This document shows, one piece after another, positions 8,434 to 17,616 of a stretch of 64,000 nt of DNA. The DNA is from Herbaspirillum sp. DW155 (GTDB taxonomy: Bacteria > Pseudomonadota > Gammaproteobacteria > Burkholderiales > Burkholderiaceae_D). Where the stretch lies: the NCBI RefSeq assembly GCF_037076565.1, contig NZ_AP029028.1, forward strand, positions 372,001 through 436,000. Reading direction: 5' to 3'. How positions within the stretch are numbered: the first letter of the stretch is position 1; the number at the start of each line of letters is the position of its first letter. The translations under genes were made by a program, and so were the position numbers. The notes beneath the pieces were generated by a model. The model searched no databases, had not been told where the DNA came from, and worked only from the letters and a program-made list of their open reading frames with translations.

Positions 8434-8928
8434 TCCATCGCTTTGCGAGCATGTGCGAAAAGTTTTGTTGATCGCGGTCAAATTCCCTTAATTTAGATAT
8501 AGAATTTAAATGTATTATCTAAATAAGATATTGCTGCGGGAAAATTCAAGACCTCCTCTGGGAAGGAGGTTCCTGCGTTTTCTTGTTTTGCTTGGTGTTT
8601 GCTGATGATTGATTAGCGATTACGTTTAAGTTACGCAATGTTGTTGGCAAACATGATGCGCAGTGGTAATGTACCGAAAAATTTTCAGAGTCGGGGGCAG
8701 CAGGGCAGCAGGGGATGTGTCCGTGCAGGACTTCAACCACCGCAGGGAGTGCGGTGACGCCGCGATCCATTTGGGGTGGAGTGCGGCATGAGCAGTACAT
8801 GAAGCCGTGCCGGTGGCGCAGTGCCGTCCTCCATCCATTCATGGATCCTTGGCGATAACACGTCGTTCAGTCCGGATTTCGGAGGAGCGATTTCAACCAC
8901 TGGGGGGTGGGTGATTTACTTCAGATAT
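8434..8928. other. 495-bp intergenic region upstream of the CsgG-like cluster
   Basis: No convincing gene. It contains an AT-rich block (about 8485-8535) that contrasts with the surrounding GC-rich DNA and probably holds promoter elements. A 7-bp hairpin with ACCTCCT/AGGAGGT arms (8551-8570) is followed by T-rich sequence, a weak terminator candidate. A GC-rich stretch at 8690-8850 carries short repeats (TTCAACCAC twice, GAGTGCGG twice). Confidence 0.5.
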
Positions 8929-10098
8929 ATGCTGCAGCGACTTGGGGTCTTGCTGCTGGTGTCCATGATTTCGTCCTTCGCGGGAGCGCAACAGCCACTG
9001 GACGTGGCCTTTGCCGGGTTTGCCTATGCTGGCGGCGAGAGCACCATGAAGGCGCGTTTCCCTTATTCACTCCGCTATGAAGCTGCGCAGCAGAGCGGCG
9101 GCAAGACTGTCTACCAGTCCCTGATGCAGCAGTTGCAGACCAATCCACCGACGCACTTGCGCATCACCACCCAGCTCGATGAGCTCAAGGGGCGCGATCA
9201 GGCATTGGCCGTGGCGCTGGTCGTGGGTAATGAGACCGTTTCCGATGAGGCCTTCGGCAACGTGCACAAGCTGATGGTGGTCATTCGCGCGCAAGTGATG
9301 TTCTTCGACTTCAAGTCGATGAACGTGGTGCGCTCGTATCCGCTCAGTTTCGCTTATGTCGATGTCCTGGATCATGCCGCCAGCGAGAATGAAATCATGG
9401 CGCGCGTCAGGATGGTCTACGAAGGGACCGGCGACAAGCCCGGCATCCTGGCACGCTTCGTCAACAGTGTGGCCAAGGCGCAGATCCCGGCGCAGGTCAC
9501 GCGATACCTGCAGGTGGTCAATGTGCGCGTGAGTCCCGAGGCGCAGGCGATGATTCCCGCTTCGCTCCGCTCCGAGCCGGGGGCGGTCGAGACCTGGGCT
9601 GCCGACCTGGTGGGGGAAGCCATTTCCACCCGTGCAGGCGTGCCCATCGTGCCGTATTCCAAGGGCTATGCGATCGGCAACGTGATGTCTTTGCGCGTCT
9701 CCGATGGGGCCGTATGGCAGCTCAAGCTGCCCAGGCCCGACTACGAAATCAGCGTCGACCTGAGCAACTTCAAGAAGATCAAATTCAGCGAAGTGGCGGG
9801 TGGCGCCACCACCTACGTCTATGGCGCCTATGGTGCGATCCGCATCGTGGAGCCCCTGGGCAACAAGGTCTATCTCGACACGACCCTGAAGAATGGCGAG
9901 ACCCGCATCATCCCGGCCAGCCAGCAATACGTGGACGACTTCTCGCATTTCTATGATGCCCTCAACGGCATGTTCGTCAAGCTGGCGCAGGTCATCGATG
10001 GCACCGGCGACGACAAGTGGATCAAGAGTGCGGCCGCCGCCCCCGCCATCGAGCAGCAGATTGTGCAAACCAAGGAGTTGATGAAGTCATGCAAGTAA
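8929..10098 (+). CDS. exported hypothetical protein, first gene of the CsgG-like cluster
   Basis: 389 aa, no family recognised. A Sec signal peptide (residues 1-20, ending FAGAQQ) indicates export. The mature protein is beta-rich with no cysteine until the very C-terminus (KSCK), where a single Cys sits next to last. The ATG at 8929 directly precedes the signal sequence; the in-frame sequence from 8821 is not signal-like. The stop overlaps the next gene by 10 bases, indicating coupled translation. Context suggests a periplasmic or surface role alongside the CsgG-like lipoprotein at 12066-13763. Confidence 0.8.
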   Translation: MLQRLGVLLLVSMISSFAGAQQPLDVAFAGFAYAGGESTMKARFPYSLRYEAAQQSGGKTVYQSLMQQLQTNPPTHLRITTQLDELKGRDQALAVALVVGNETVSDEAFGNVHKLMVVIRAQVMFFDFKSMNVVRSYPLSFAYVDVLDHAASENEIMARVRMVYEGTGDKPGILARFVNSVAKAQIPAQVTRYLQVVNVRVSPEAQAMIPASLRSEPGAVETWAADLVGEAISTRAGVPIVPYSKGYAIGNVMSLRVSDGAVWQLKLPRPDYEISVDLSNFKKIKFSEVAGGATTYVYGAYGAIRIVEPLGNKVYLDTTLKNGETRIIPASQQYVDDFSHFYDALNGMFVKLAQVIDGTGDDKWIKSAAAAPAIEQQIVQTKELMKSCK

Positions 10099-11261
10099 TC
10101 CGAACCCTCATTGCGCTGATGCTGGCGATGTTGCTGCTGCCGGCCAGCGCCCAGATCCAGCAGGCACGCGGCCAGTATTCGATCAGTTACAAGGACGCGC
10201 TTGGCGTCTTCGACCGCAAGGAAGTCCCTGCACCGATCAAGCAGAAGGCCAGGCAGGAAGCGGCCCTCAAAGCAGTCGAAAGTTACTATGCTGAGGCAGG
10301 GCAATCGGAGTCGGCCAACTTTGATGCGATCCGCGCCAGGATTCTGGAGAACCAGGATCGCTACATCCTCGATACCACAGTGCTTTCCGAGACCGATGAT
10401 CCGAAGGAGTTGCGCTACACCGTCGCGGTGCGCGTCTCGCTGAACGTGGCCAACCTGCGCAATGCGGTGCAGGCATCCTCGGCTATCGGCAAGGCGGCAC
10501 AAGGCGAAAAGTCGGCCATGAGCTTCGTCTTCGTCTCGCGCCAGGTCGAATCGGCCAAGTCCTATGACGCCCGCGTCTACAAGCGCCAGGACAATTCGGC
10601 GCAAGTAGCAGGTTCGGCAGTGAGCAAGGATAGTTACAAGGAGTCCACCAGCGAAGGTGAGTCGGTGGGCAAGTCGCGTGTGAGCACCAGTGGCTCGGCC
10701 ACCCGCGAAACAGGTCAGAACGTGGACATGTCGGTCAAGACGACGGTGACCTCCGAAACCGGTGGCAGCACCACCCGCAAGGCGACCGAGACCACCTGGC
10801 GCGTGCTGCCCAGTGCCAACCTGAACCAGGTGTTCGTCTCCAAGTTTTCCGAAGCGGGCTATGACGTGATCGAGGCTGCCATGGTGGAGTCGGCTGTCTT
10901 CAAGATCGCCAACATCGAAGCGGACTACAAGTCCGGCAATGACCTGCAACCGCAGACACTGCGCGCCATTGCGGCAGGCATGAAGGAAAACCAGATTCCC
11001 TATATCGCCCTGGGCACGCTCGATGTCGGCTTGCCGGACAAGGATCCACAAACCGGCCTCATGCGCGTGGCCGTCACCGTCAATGCCAAGGTGTGGGATG
11101 TCACCAAGCCCATTCCTCGCACTCGCCTGGCAGTCGGTCCGGTCGCTTACGCCGGAGTAGGACCTACCGAAGATGAAGCGCGCGGCAATGCCCTCAAGGC
11201 CGCTGCCAGCAATGCCGCGCAAGAATTGTCCAGCCGCATGACCACCATGGGTCTGCGCTGA
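10089..11261 (+). CDS. exported FlgT/CsgG-like protein of unknown function
   Basis: 390 aa with a signal peptide (residues 1-22, ending LLPASAQ). Residues about 49-122 (PIKQKARQEAALKAVESYY ... LRYTVAVRVSLNVANL) resemble the N-terminal LPP20/FlgT_N-type domain. A Ser/Thr-rich low-complexity insert spans about 168-235. The C-terminal region about 236-385 looks like the TolB/CsgG-type alpha/beta fold. FlgT itself belongs to the flagellar H-ring, but no flagellar gene is nearby. The start overlaps the preceding stop. These domain calls come from pattern recognition only. Confidence 0.75.
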   Translation: MQVIRTLIALMLAMLLLPASAQIQQARGQYSISYKDALGVFDRKEVPAPIKQKARQEAALKAVESYYAEAGQSESANFDAIRARILENQDRYILDTTVLSETDDPKELRYTVAVRVSLNVANLRNAVQASSAIGKAAQGEKSAMSFVFVSRQVESAKSYDARVYKRQDNSAQVAGSAVSKDSYKESTSEGESVGKSRVSTSGSATRETGQNVDMSVKTTVTSETGGSTTRKATETTWRVLPSANLNQVFVSKFSEAGYDVIEAAMVESAVFKIANIEADYKSGNDLQPQTLRAIAAGMKENQIPYIALGTLDVGLPDKDPQTGLMRVAVTVNAKVWDVTKPIPRTRLAVGPVAYAGVGPTEDEARGNALKAAASNAAQELSSRMTTMGLR

Positions 11262-11281
11262 GCTTGCCGGTCTGGCGGGAT

Positions 11282-11317
11282 GACATCCATGCGCTGATGG
11301 CTTGACGCATGGATGTC
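11282..11317. repeat. 12-bp perfect inverted repeat in the CsgG-like cluster
   Basis: GACATCCATGCG (11282-11293) and its exact reverse complement (11306-11317) are separated by 12 bases, 21 bp after the second gene's stop. There is no T-run, so it is not a standard terminator. It could be an mRNA hairpin setting different levels for the upstream and downstream genes, or an operator. Confidence 0.75.
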
Positions 11318-11413
11318 GTTCACGCCCGGATGGCGTTCTGCTGTCCGTTTGTTTCCCCTCGTTCTCGATCCCGTTTGTTCATCCATCCCTTACCTCATCA
11401 AGGAAGAAAAACC

Positions 11414-12031
11414 ATGAAAAAAATCCTCGCCCTGGTCGCCATTTCCCTCGCCGTGACCCTCCCCATGACGGCTTCGGCTCAGTTGGGCAATCTGCTGGGC
11501 GGCAGCAAGCCCGCCTCCGGTGGCGCCGATCTGTCCGGCCTGCAGACCCAGCTGGTGCGCAACTACGCCGCCGCCGGCCAGGACGTCGTGACGGCCAATA
11601 GCCACATCGGCGATGCGCTGGGCATCAAGCTGCAATCCATTGATGCCTCGGCTACCTCCGATTCCCTGTCGGCCAGCGAACTCGAAGCCAAGGACAAGGC
11701 CATCAGCGCCAATGCCCAGTCGGTCTCGGATGCGCTCAAGAAGGGCGCCACCCTGAAGGATGGCGAATCCAAGAAGAAATTCGCACAGGGCCTCCTGTCC
11801 CTGGCGCTCGGTCTGAAGAAGTACATTGGCCTGCGCAATGATGCCCAGAGCTTCGCCAATGGCCTCACCAGCGCATCGCCGCTGCAACTGCCCGGCCTGC
11901 AGGCCGGTGCCTATGTGGCCAAGACACTGCCCTCCAACGTGTCCGCGCTGACCGACGTGCTCAAGAACGCGGTGGACTTCGCCAAGAGCAATGGCGTGTC
12001 CGTGCCGGCTGACGCGACCAGTGTGCTCTGA
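11414..12031 (+). CDS. exported helical hypothetical protein, third gene of the cluster
   Basis: 205 aa, family not recognised. A clear signal peptide (residues 1-22, ending TASAQ) is followed by a Gly/Ser-rich linker and a predicted all-helical body rich in Ala, Ser, Leu and Lys, with no cysteines. The ATG at 11414 follows GGAAGAAAAACC. It lies between the FlgT/CsgG-like gene and the lipoprotein gene (34 bp to the latter), so it is probably a partner or cargo in the same system. That role is inferred from position only. Confidence 0.78.
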   Translation: MKKILALVAISLAVTLPMTASAQLGNLLGGSKPASGGADLSGLQTQLVRNYAAAGQDVVTANSHIGDALGIKLQSIDASATSDSLSASELEAKDKAISANAQSVSDALKKGATLKDGESKKKFAQGLLSLALGLKKYIGLRNDAQSFANGLTSASPLQLPGLQAGAYVAKTLPSNVSALTDVLKNAVDFAKSNGVSVPADATSVL

Positions 12032-12065
12032 TTCCCGATGATCGCATCCGACAAGAGAGTTTGAT

Positions 12066-13763
12066 ATGCAGCGACGAATTGGAGTAGGTGTTATTGCGTT
12101 GACGATGGCTCTGCTGTCGGGGTGCGATAAAAAGGAAGAACCGAAGAAAGTGGCCGAGCCCGTCGCGGCCGCACCGGAGCAGCCCAAGCGTAGCGCGCCT
12201 GACTTTGGTGGTGTCACCAAGGTCAGCCGCGAGGCCGAGGCCGTGGGCAGTACCCTGGAACTGGCCGTGGTCTCTGCCTTGCAGTCGGCGGTGGCGCAGG
12301 TCAATGGCGTGAAGGTTGCCAGTCAGTTGCAGGGCTTGCGGCAGGGGCTCGACGTCAGTGTCGATGGCCAGAATGCTGGCTCGGTGCGGGCTGATGCCTT
12401 CGTGCAGAAGATGGTGGCCGGGTCCCAGGGGACGGTGCTGGGTTACGAGATTCTGTCCCAGGAAGAGGTGGATAAGGTCGATGAAGAGGTGGTGGCGAAG
12501 GTGCGTGCCAGCGATGGCGGCTACAGCTACTCGGCATCGGCCTCGTCCGAAAGCAATATGAAGGTCAAGGCCAGCGGTGAAGGCAGTGCCCGTGGTGGTG
12601 ACGCGAGCGCCAGTGCCTCGGCGTCCTATTCCGGTTCGGCTGCTTCCAGCGAATCGGCTAACGTCGACGTCAAGCGCGGTGCCAGTTCCTATTCATCCGA
12701 CCTGAGCCACAAGAAGATGCGCAGCTACTGGAAGGTCAAGCTGCGCGCCGAGATCGCCCAGTACAAGGCGCCCGATGAAAAGGGGCAGCCGAAGATCGTG
12801 GTGGTCTTGCCCAAGACCCTGATGCAGACCTATCCGGTGGGCGACAGCCAGGTGCCGGCCGACGAGGTGGCACGCGCGGTGCGTGGGCGCCTGTCGGACA
12901 TCCTCACGCAGACCAAGCGTTTCATTGTGCTGGATCGTGAATTCGGTGCAGACCTGCAAGCCGAGATCGATCACATCAACAGTGGCAACGTGCGTGCACA
13001 GGACAGTGCGCGCATCGGCCAGCAGCTGGCCACGGATCTGTTGCTGATTCCGACCATCGAGCGTTTCGAATATCCCAAGTCGGTACGCAAGCTGCGCATG
13101 TCTGATCGCGAACTGGTGTCTTACTCGGGCGGCGGGCGCATCACGCTGCGGCTGGTCAATGCGGCGACCGGTCAGGTCGTGATGTCGCAGAGCTTCGAGC
13201 AGAAGCTGGCCAGTGCCGATCCGAGCACCATGCCACGCGTGATCGATGGCAAGAGCATGGCGGCGGGGTTGATGGATTCGCTGGCCGGCCAGATCGGCGG
13301 AGCCATCGTCACCGAGATTTTCCCGGTGTCGGTGGTGTCGCTCGATGGTGATCAGGTGGTGTTGAGCCAGGGTGGCGAATCACTACAGGTGGGCCAGCGC
13401 TGGAAGGCGGTCTATCTGGGTGAGGAGCTCAAGGATCCGCAGACCGGCAATTCGCTGGGCCGCAAGGAGACGCCGGTCGGCACGATTCGCATTGACCGCG
13501 TTGCCGCGCAGACCTCGTATGGCACCGTGGAGGCGGGTGTCAAGCTGGCTGACAAGCCCTTCGTGGCCGGCGCCATCGAGTTGCGTGGGCAACTGCCCAA
13601 GGCTGCGGCGGTAGAGGCCGGTGCAGCGGAGGGCAAGGCGGAGACCACGTCGGCTGCTGGTGCCGCGGCAGCTGCACCGGCCAAGGCCAAGAGCGCCAGA
13701 CCTGCAGCGGCAGCCACTGAAGCGCCCAAGGCCAGCGCACCGGCCAAGGATGACAATTGGTAA
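12066..13763 (+). CDS. CsgG/FlgT-like outer-membrane lipoprotein
   Basis: 565 aa. A lipoprotein signal with lipobox LLSGC (Cys20) is followed by charged residues. Residues about 153-212 form a Ser/Ala/Gly-rich low-complexity stretch. Residues about 243-418 resemble the CsgG/HfaB secretion-channel family (VVVLPKTL ... RLSDILTQTKRFIVLDRE ... RIGQQLATDLLLIPTIERFE). Residues about 419-508 resemble the C-terminal domain of FlgT (DPQTGNSLGRKETPVGTIRI). An Ala-rich tail of about 55 residues ends the protein. CsgG forms the outer-membrane curli export channel, but no CsgA/B/E/F genes are present, so the exported cargo is unknown. Confidence 0.8.
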   Translation: MQRRIGVGVIALTMALLSGCDKKEEPKKVAEPVAAAPEQPKRSAPDFGGVTKVSREAEAVGSTLELAVVSALQSAVAQVNGVKVASQLQGLRQGLDVSVDGQNAGSVRADAFVQKMVAGSQGTVLGYEILSQEEVDKVDEEVVAKVRASDGGYSYSASASSESNMKVKASGEGSARGGDASASASASYSGSAASSESANVDVKRGASSYSSDLSHKKMRSYWKVKLRAEIAQYKAPDEKGQPKIVVVLPKTLMQTYPVGDSQVPADEVARAVRGRLSDILTQTKRFIVLDREFGADLQAEIDHINSGNVRAQDSARIGQQLATDLLLIPTIERFEYPKSVRKLRMSDRELVSYSGGGRITLRLVNAATGQVVMSQSFEQKLASADPSTMPRVIDGKSMAAGLMDSLAGQIGGAIVTEIFPVSVVSLDGDQVVLSQGGESLQVGQRWKAVYLGEELKDPQTGNSLGRKETPVGTIRIDRVAAQTSYGTVEAGVKLADKPFVAGAIELRGQLPKAAAVEAGAAEGKAETTSAAGAAAAAPAKAKSARPAAAATEAPKASAPAKDDNW

Positions 13764-13892
13764 GTCGTTGAAGATGGTCCGGTGCGTCATGGGCGCATCG
13801 GGCCACGGTTGTCGGCATGATGCCGCGCGACTGTAAATAATTTAGCTTTTCCAGTAGCAACAAGCGGGTCCGTTTTCACGGACATCAAGCTG

Positions 13893-14114
13893 TTAGCGTC
13901 CGTGATTACGGGCTACCGGGTGAGTTCGCTGAGATCGGATGTAGCGGCGAAGTGTGTTGCGGGCAATTTTCCCAATGGAGATGCGGTCTCTGATGTACCA
14001 GCGTCGAATAGTTCCAAATAGCGCCACAACAGACATAGCAGTTGGCCGACCCTGTATTGCGATGTTGGTAAGTGCAAAGAGGTTGTTAAAGCCGATTTGC
14101 CACTGATTTGCCAC
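13893..14114 (-). pseudogene. remnant of an IS21-like transposase (IstA N-terminus)
   Basis: A 73-codon minus-strand frame contains FGTIRRWYIRDRISIGKIARNTLRRYIRS, which matches the N-terminal helix-turn-helix of IS21-family IstA. The usual residues between IAR and NT (RTGLS-like) are missing, and the frame stops soon after, so it is a decayed fragment. No IstB or terminal repeats are seen. It lies in the 411-bp gap between the CsgG-like lipoprotein gene and tRNA-Pro, which otherwise holds only small hairpins. Confidence 0.5.
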
Positions 14115-14130
14115 TAATACTCCACAAAGA

Positions 14131-14161
14131 AAAACAGCGAGTTGAATAACTCGCTGTTTTT
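14131..14161. terminator. bidirectional terminator downstream of tRNA-Pro
   Basis: A 13-bp perfect stem (AAAACAGCGAGTT and its complement) with a GAAT loop and A/T tracts on both sides. It sits 14 bases beyond the 3' end of the minus-strand tRNA gene. Confidence 0.85.
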
Positions 14162-14174
14162 ACTTGGATAATTC

Positions 14175-14251
14175 TGGTCGGGGTGAGAGGATTCGAACCT
14201 CCGGCCTCTACGTCCCGAACGTAGCGCTCTACCAGGCTAAGCTACACCCCG
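14175..14251 (-). tRNA. tRNA-Pro(CGG)
   Basis: A 77-nt cloverleaf on the minus strand. The 7-bp acceptor stem is CGGGGTG/CACCCCG, and the anticodon loop TTCGGGA gives anticodon CGG (Pro, codon CCG). The T-arm contains GGTTCGAATCC, and CCA is encoded (complement of TGG at 14175-14177). The gene is transcribed toward the terminator at 14131-14161. Confidence 0.97.
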
Positions 14252-14267
14252 TCGAGTGAGATCTAAG

Positions 14268-15257
14268 TCAGTGATTTCGATCTACTGCGAAAGCCGATAA
14301 TTCTAACAGGGATTTTTTGAATTGGCTATCGGGAAGTGAAATAATTGCATCCGCGGCGCGTCGCGCAGCAATTTCTGCCTGTTCACGGGTATAAGCCAGT
14401 GCGCCGGAATGGGTGATGGCCGACAGCACTTCGTCGAAATGCTGTTCATCGCCATTCTCGATACAGGTGCGCACCAGTTCGCGCTGCTGCGGCGTGCCGT
14501 GCTGCATCAGCCAGATCAGCGGCAGCGTGGGCTTGCCTTCGCGCAGGTCGTCGCCGACGTTCTTGCCGATCTCGGCACTGTTGCCGGAATAATCCAGCAC
14601 GTCGTCGATCAGCTGGAAGGCGGTACCGATGGAGCGGCCATATTCGCCAGCGGCTTCGATGCCGGCTTCGTCAGCACCCGCAATCAGAGCGCCGATCTGG
14701 CTGGCGGCCTCGAACAGCTTGGCTGTCTTGGAGCGGATCACCTGCAGGTAGCCGGCTTCGTCCACATCCGGATTGTGCATGTTAAGCAGCTGCAACACCT
14801 CGCCCTCGGCGATGACGTTGGTGGCGTTGGCGACGATCTTCATCACGCGCGCATTGTCGACGTCCACCATCATCTGGAAGGCGCGCGAATACAGGAAGTC
14901 GCCCACCAGCACCGAGGCCGCATTGCCGAACATGGCATTGGCAGTCTGCTTGCCACGACGCAACGAGGATTCGTCGACCACATCGTCATGCAGCAGGGTA
15001 GCGGTATGAATGAATTCGATCACGGCCGCCAGCGCGTGATGATGCTCGCCCTTGTAGCCGAAGGCATTGGCGATGAGCACCACCAGCACCGGGCGCAGGC
15101 GCTTGCCGCCCGCGCTGATGATGTATTCGGCGACCTGGTTGACCAGCGGCACCTCCGAGTACAGCTGCCGGCGGATGACTGCGTTGACCGCCTCCATGTC
15201 GGCGACGATCGGGTGCATGATGGATTGTTGCGAAGCGTTTTGTACGGCGGCAGACAA
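14268..15257 (-). CDS. ispB: octaprenyl diphosphate synthase
   Basis: 329-aa trans-polyprenyl diphosphate synthase that makes the ubiquinone side chain. Both Asp-rich motifs are present: the first as LLHDDVVDE, the second as LIDDVLDYSG. The N-terminal KRLRP substrate motif is also present (GGKRLRPVL). The 15257 start is a TTG with AGG seven bases upstream; an ATG at 15218 (MHPIVADM) is an alternative that would shorten the protein by 13 residues. It is divergent from rplU, a common betaproteobacterial arrangement. Confidence 0.95.
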   Translation of the reverse strand: MSAAVQNASQQSIMHPIVADMEAVNAVIRRQLYSEVPLVNQVAEYIISAGGKRLRPVLVVLIANAFGYKGEHHHALAAVIEFIHTATLLHDDVVDESSLRRGKQTANAMFGNAASVLVGDFLYSRAFQMMVDVDNARVMKIVANATNVIAEGEVLQLLNMHNPDVDEAGYLQVIRSKTAKLFEAASQIGALIAGADEAGIEAAGEYGRSIGTAFQLIDDVLDYSGNSAEIGKNVGDDLREGKPTLPLIWLMQHGTPQQRELVRTCIENGDEQHFDEVLSAITHSGALAYTREQAEIAARRAADAIISLPDSQFKKSLLELSAFAVDRNH

Positions 15258-15462
15258 GGCGGAACCTGTGGAAAATGGTTATTCCCCGGATTATACGATG
15301 ACAAGCAGGCGGCACGCCAAAGAGCATGTGGGCAGAAACTGCAGGTTTTTCATTGCCGCAATGAAAATGCTTGCATACCGCGTGTTGTCAGATGGGTAAG
15401 CTGGCTTGCGTTGTCCTGTCGGAAACTGTGTTGTACAGAGGCCGGCCGAAGTGTCAAGCCTT

Positions 15463-15491
15463 TTGACCGTGCGGCTAAGTGCCTGTATAAT
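15463..15491 (+). promoter_or_regulatory. Sigma-70 promoter of rplU-rpmA
   Basis: TTGACC at 15463-15468, a 17-bp spacer and a perfect TATAAT at 15486-15491, 85 bp before the rplU ATG. It sits in the 319-bp divergent region between ispB and rplU. The rest of that gap shows no gene. Confidence 0.85.
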
Positions 15492-15576
15492 TTGCGGTTT
15501 TCCTGTTTCGCCATGGGTTTTTGACGGGCGCGGCAAGGGAAAAATCGTTCTTATTCATTCATTCGTGAGGTTTCAC

Positions 15577-15888
15577 ATGTACGCGGTCATAAAAACCGGC
15601 GGCAAACAATACAAAGTTGCTGCTGGCGAAAAACTCAAAGTAGAACAGATACCGGCTGACATTGGCTCCGAAATCACTTTGGATCAAGTGCTCGCAGTGG
15701 GCGCAGGCGAAACCGTGAAGTTCGGTGCGCCGCTGGTCGCAGGTGCTACGGTGCTGGCTACTGTGGTAGCACAAGGTCGCCATGACAAGGTCCGCATCTT
15801 CAAGATGCGTCGTCGCAAGCACTACCAAAAGCGTCAAGGCCATCGTCAGAACTACACCGAACTGCAAATCGTCTCGATCAACGCCTAA
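15577..15888 (+). CDS. rplU: 50S ribosomal protein L21
   Basis: 103 aa ([14 protein letters not shown]...), the usual length for L21, with the typical C-terminal basic region [18 protein letters not shown]. It binds 23S rRNA. The ATG at 15577 follows TGAGG; longer upstream readings are unsupported. It is first in the conserved rplU-rpmA-obgE block. Confidence 0.98.
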   Translation: MYAVIKTGGKQYKVAAGEKLKVEQIPADIGSEITLDQVLAVGAGETVKFGAPLVAGATVLATVVAQGRHDKVRIFKMRRRKHYQKRQGHRQNYTELQIVSINA

Positions 15889-15936
15889 GCGTTGAACCAA
15901 ACGAACTGCTCATCCAAAGTCATCAAGGAGTTTTAA

Positions 15937-16194
15937 ATGGCACACAAAAAAGGCGGCGGCACTACGCGCAACGGCCGTGACTCAGAATCGAAACGCCTGG
16001 GCGTCAAGGTTTATGGCGGCCAAGTGATCAACGCTGGCGGCATCATCGTCCGTCAACGCGGCACCCGCGTCCACGCTGGCGAAAACGTCGGCGTCGGCAA
16101 GGACCACACCCTGTTCGCCCTGAAGGACGGCAAGGTCAAGTTCGTTGTCAAGGGCCTGCAACAGCGTCAATACGCTACCGTCGTTACGGCGTAA
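15937..16194 (+). CDS. rpmA: 50S ribosomal protein L27
   Basis: 85 aa ([24 protein letters not shown]...), the standard length, with the conserved N-terminus that reaches toward the peptidyl-transferase centre. It has an AAGGAG ribosome-binding site and lies 48 bp after rplU. Confidence 0.98.
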   Translation: MAHKKGGGTTRNGRDSESKRLGVKVYGGQVINAGGIIVRQRGTRVHAGENVGVGKDHTLFALKDGKVKFVVKGLQQRQYATVVTA

Positions 16195-16232
16195 GCGTTC
16201 CTGTCATCCGGGTTCGCCCGGAAACCAGGCAT

Positions 16233-16264
16233 AAAAAAGGCTCTGCCGATGGTGGAGCCTTTTT
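16233..16264 (+). terminator. terminator after rpmA
   Basis: A stem pairing AAAAAGGCTC with GAGCCTTTT, followed by further T residues, 39 bases past the rpmA stop. It separates the ribosomal genes from obgE. Confidence 0.8.
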
Positions 16265-16382
16265 GATTTTTGAAGAGCCGTCAACAAAGCGCCGAGCCCC
16301 GGCTTCCATGGTGAGTACAGGGTGGTCCTGATCAGGATCGAGGATGCATCGACGTTTTGTTAGCGGCTCCCATGTCCCATGA

Positions 16383-17504
<1,122 letters not shown>

Positions 17505-17509
17505 TTCCT

Positions 17510-17543
17510 CCCTTGCGCAGCCCTTGATGGGGCTGCGCAAGGG
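17510..17543. repeat. strong GC-rich hairpin between obgE and proB
   Basis: A 14-bp perfect inverted repeat (CCCTTGCGCAGCCC and its complement) with a 6-base loop starts six bases past the obgE stop. It lacks a T-run (G-rich sequence follows), so it may slow or process transcripts rather than terminate efficiently. Confidence 0.7.
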
Positions 17544-17616
17544 GGGCGGTTCGGGCTATCATCTCAGCCTGTCGGATTTTCCGATCGCCCCCAGAAGAAT
17601 CAGAACCCGGAACACT

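Noticed and set aside
8620-8830. Possible cyclic-di-GMP riboswitch before the CsgG-like cluster
   Set aside because: Short pieces such as GGCAAAC and GCGCAG occur, but the conserved core order and the expected stems are not there.
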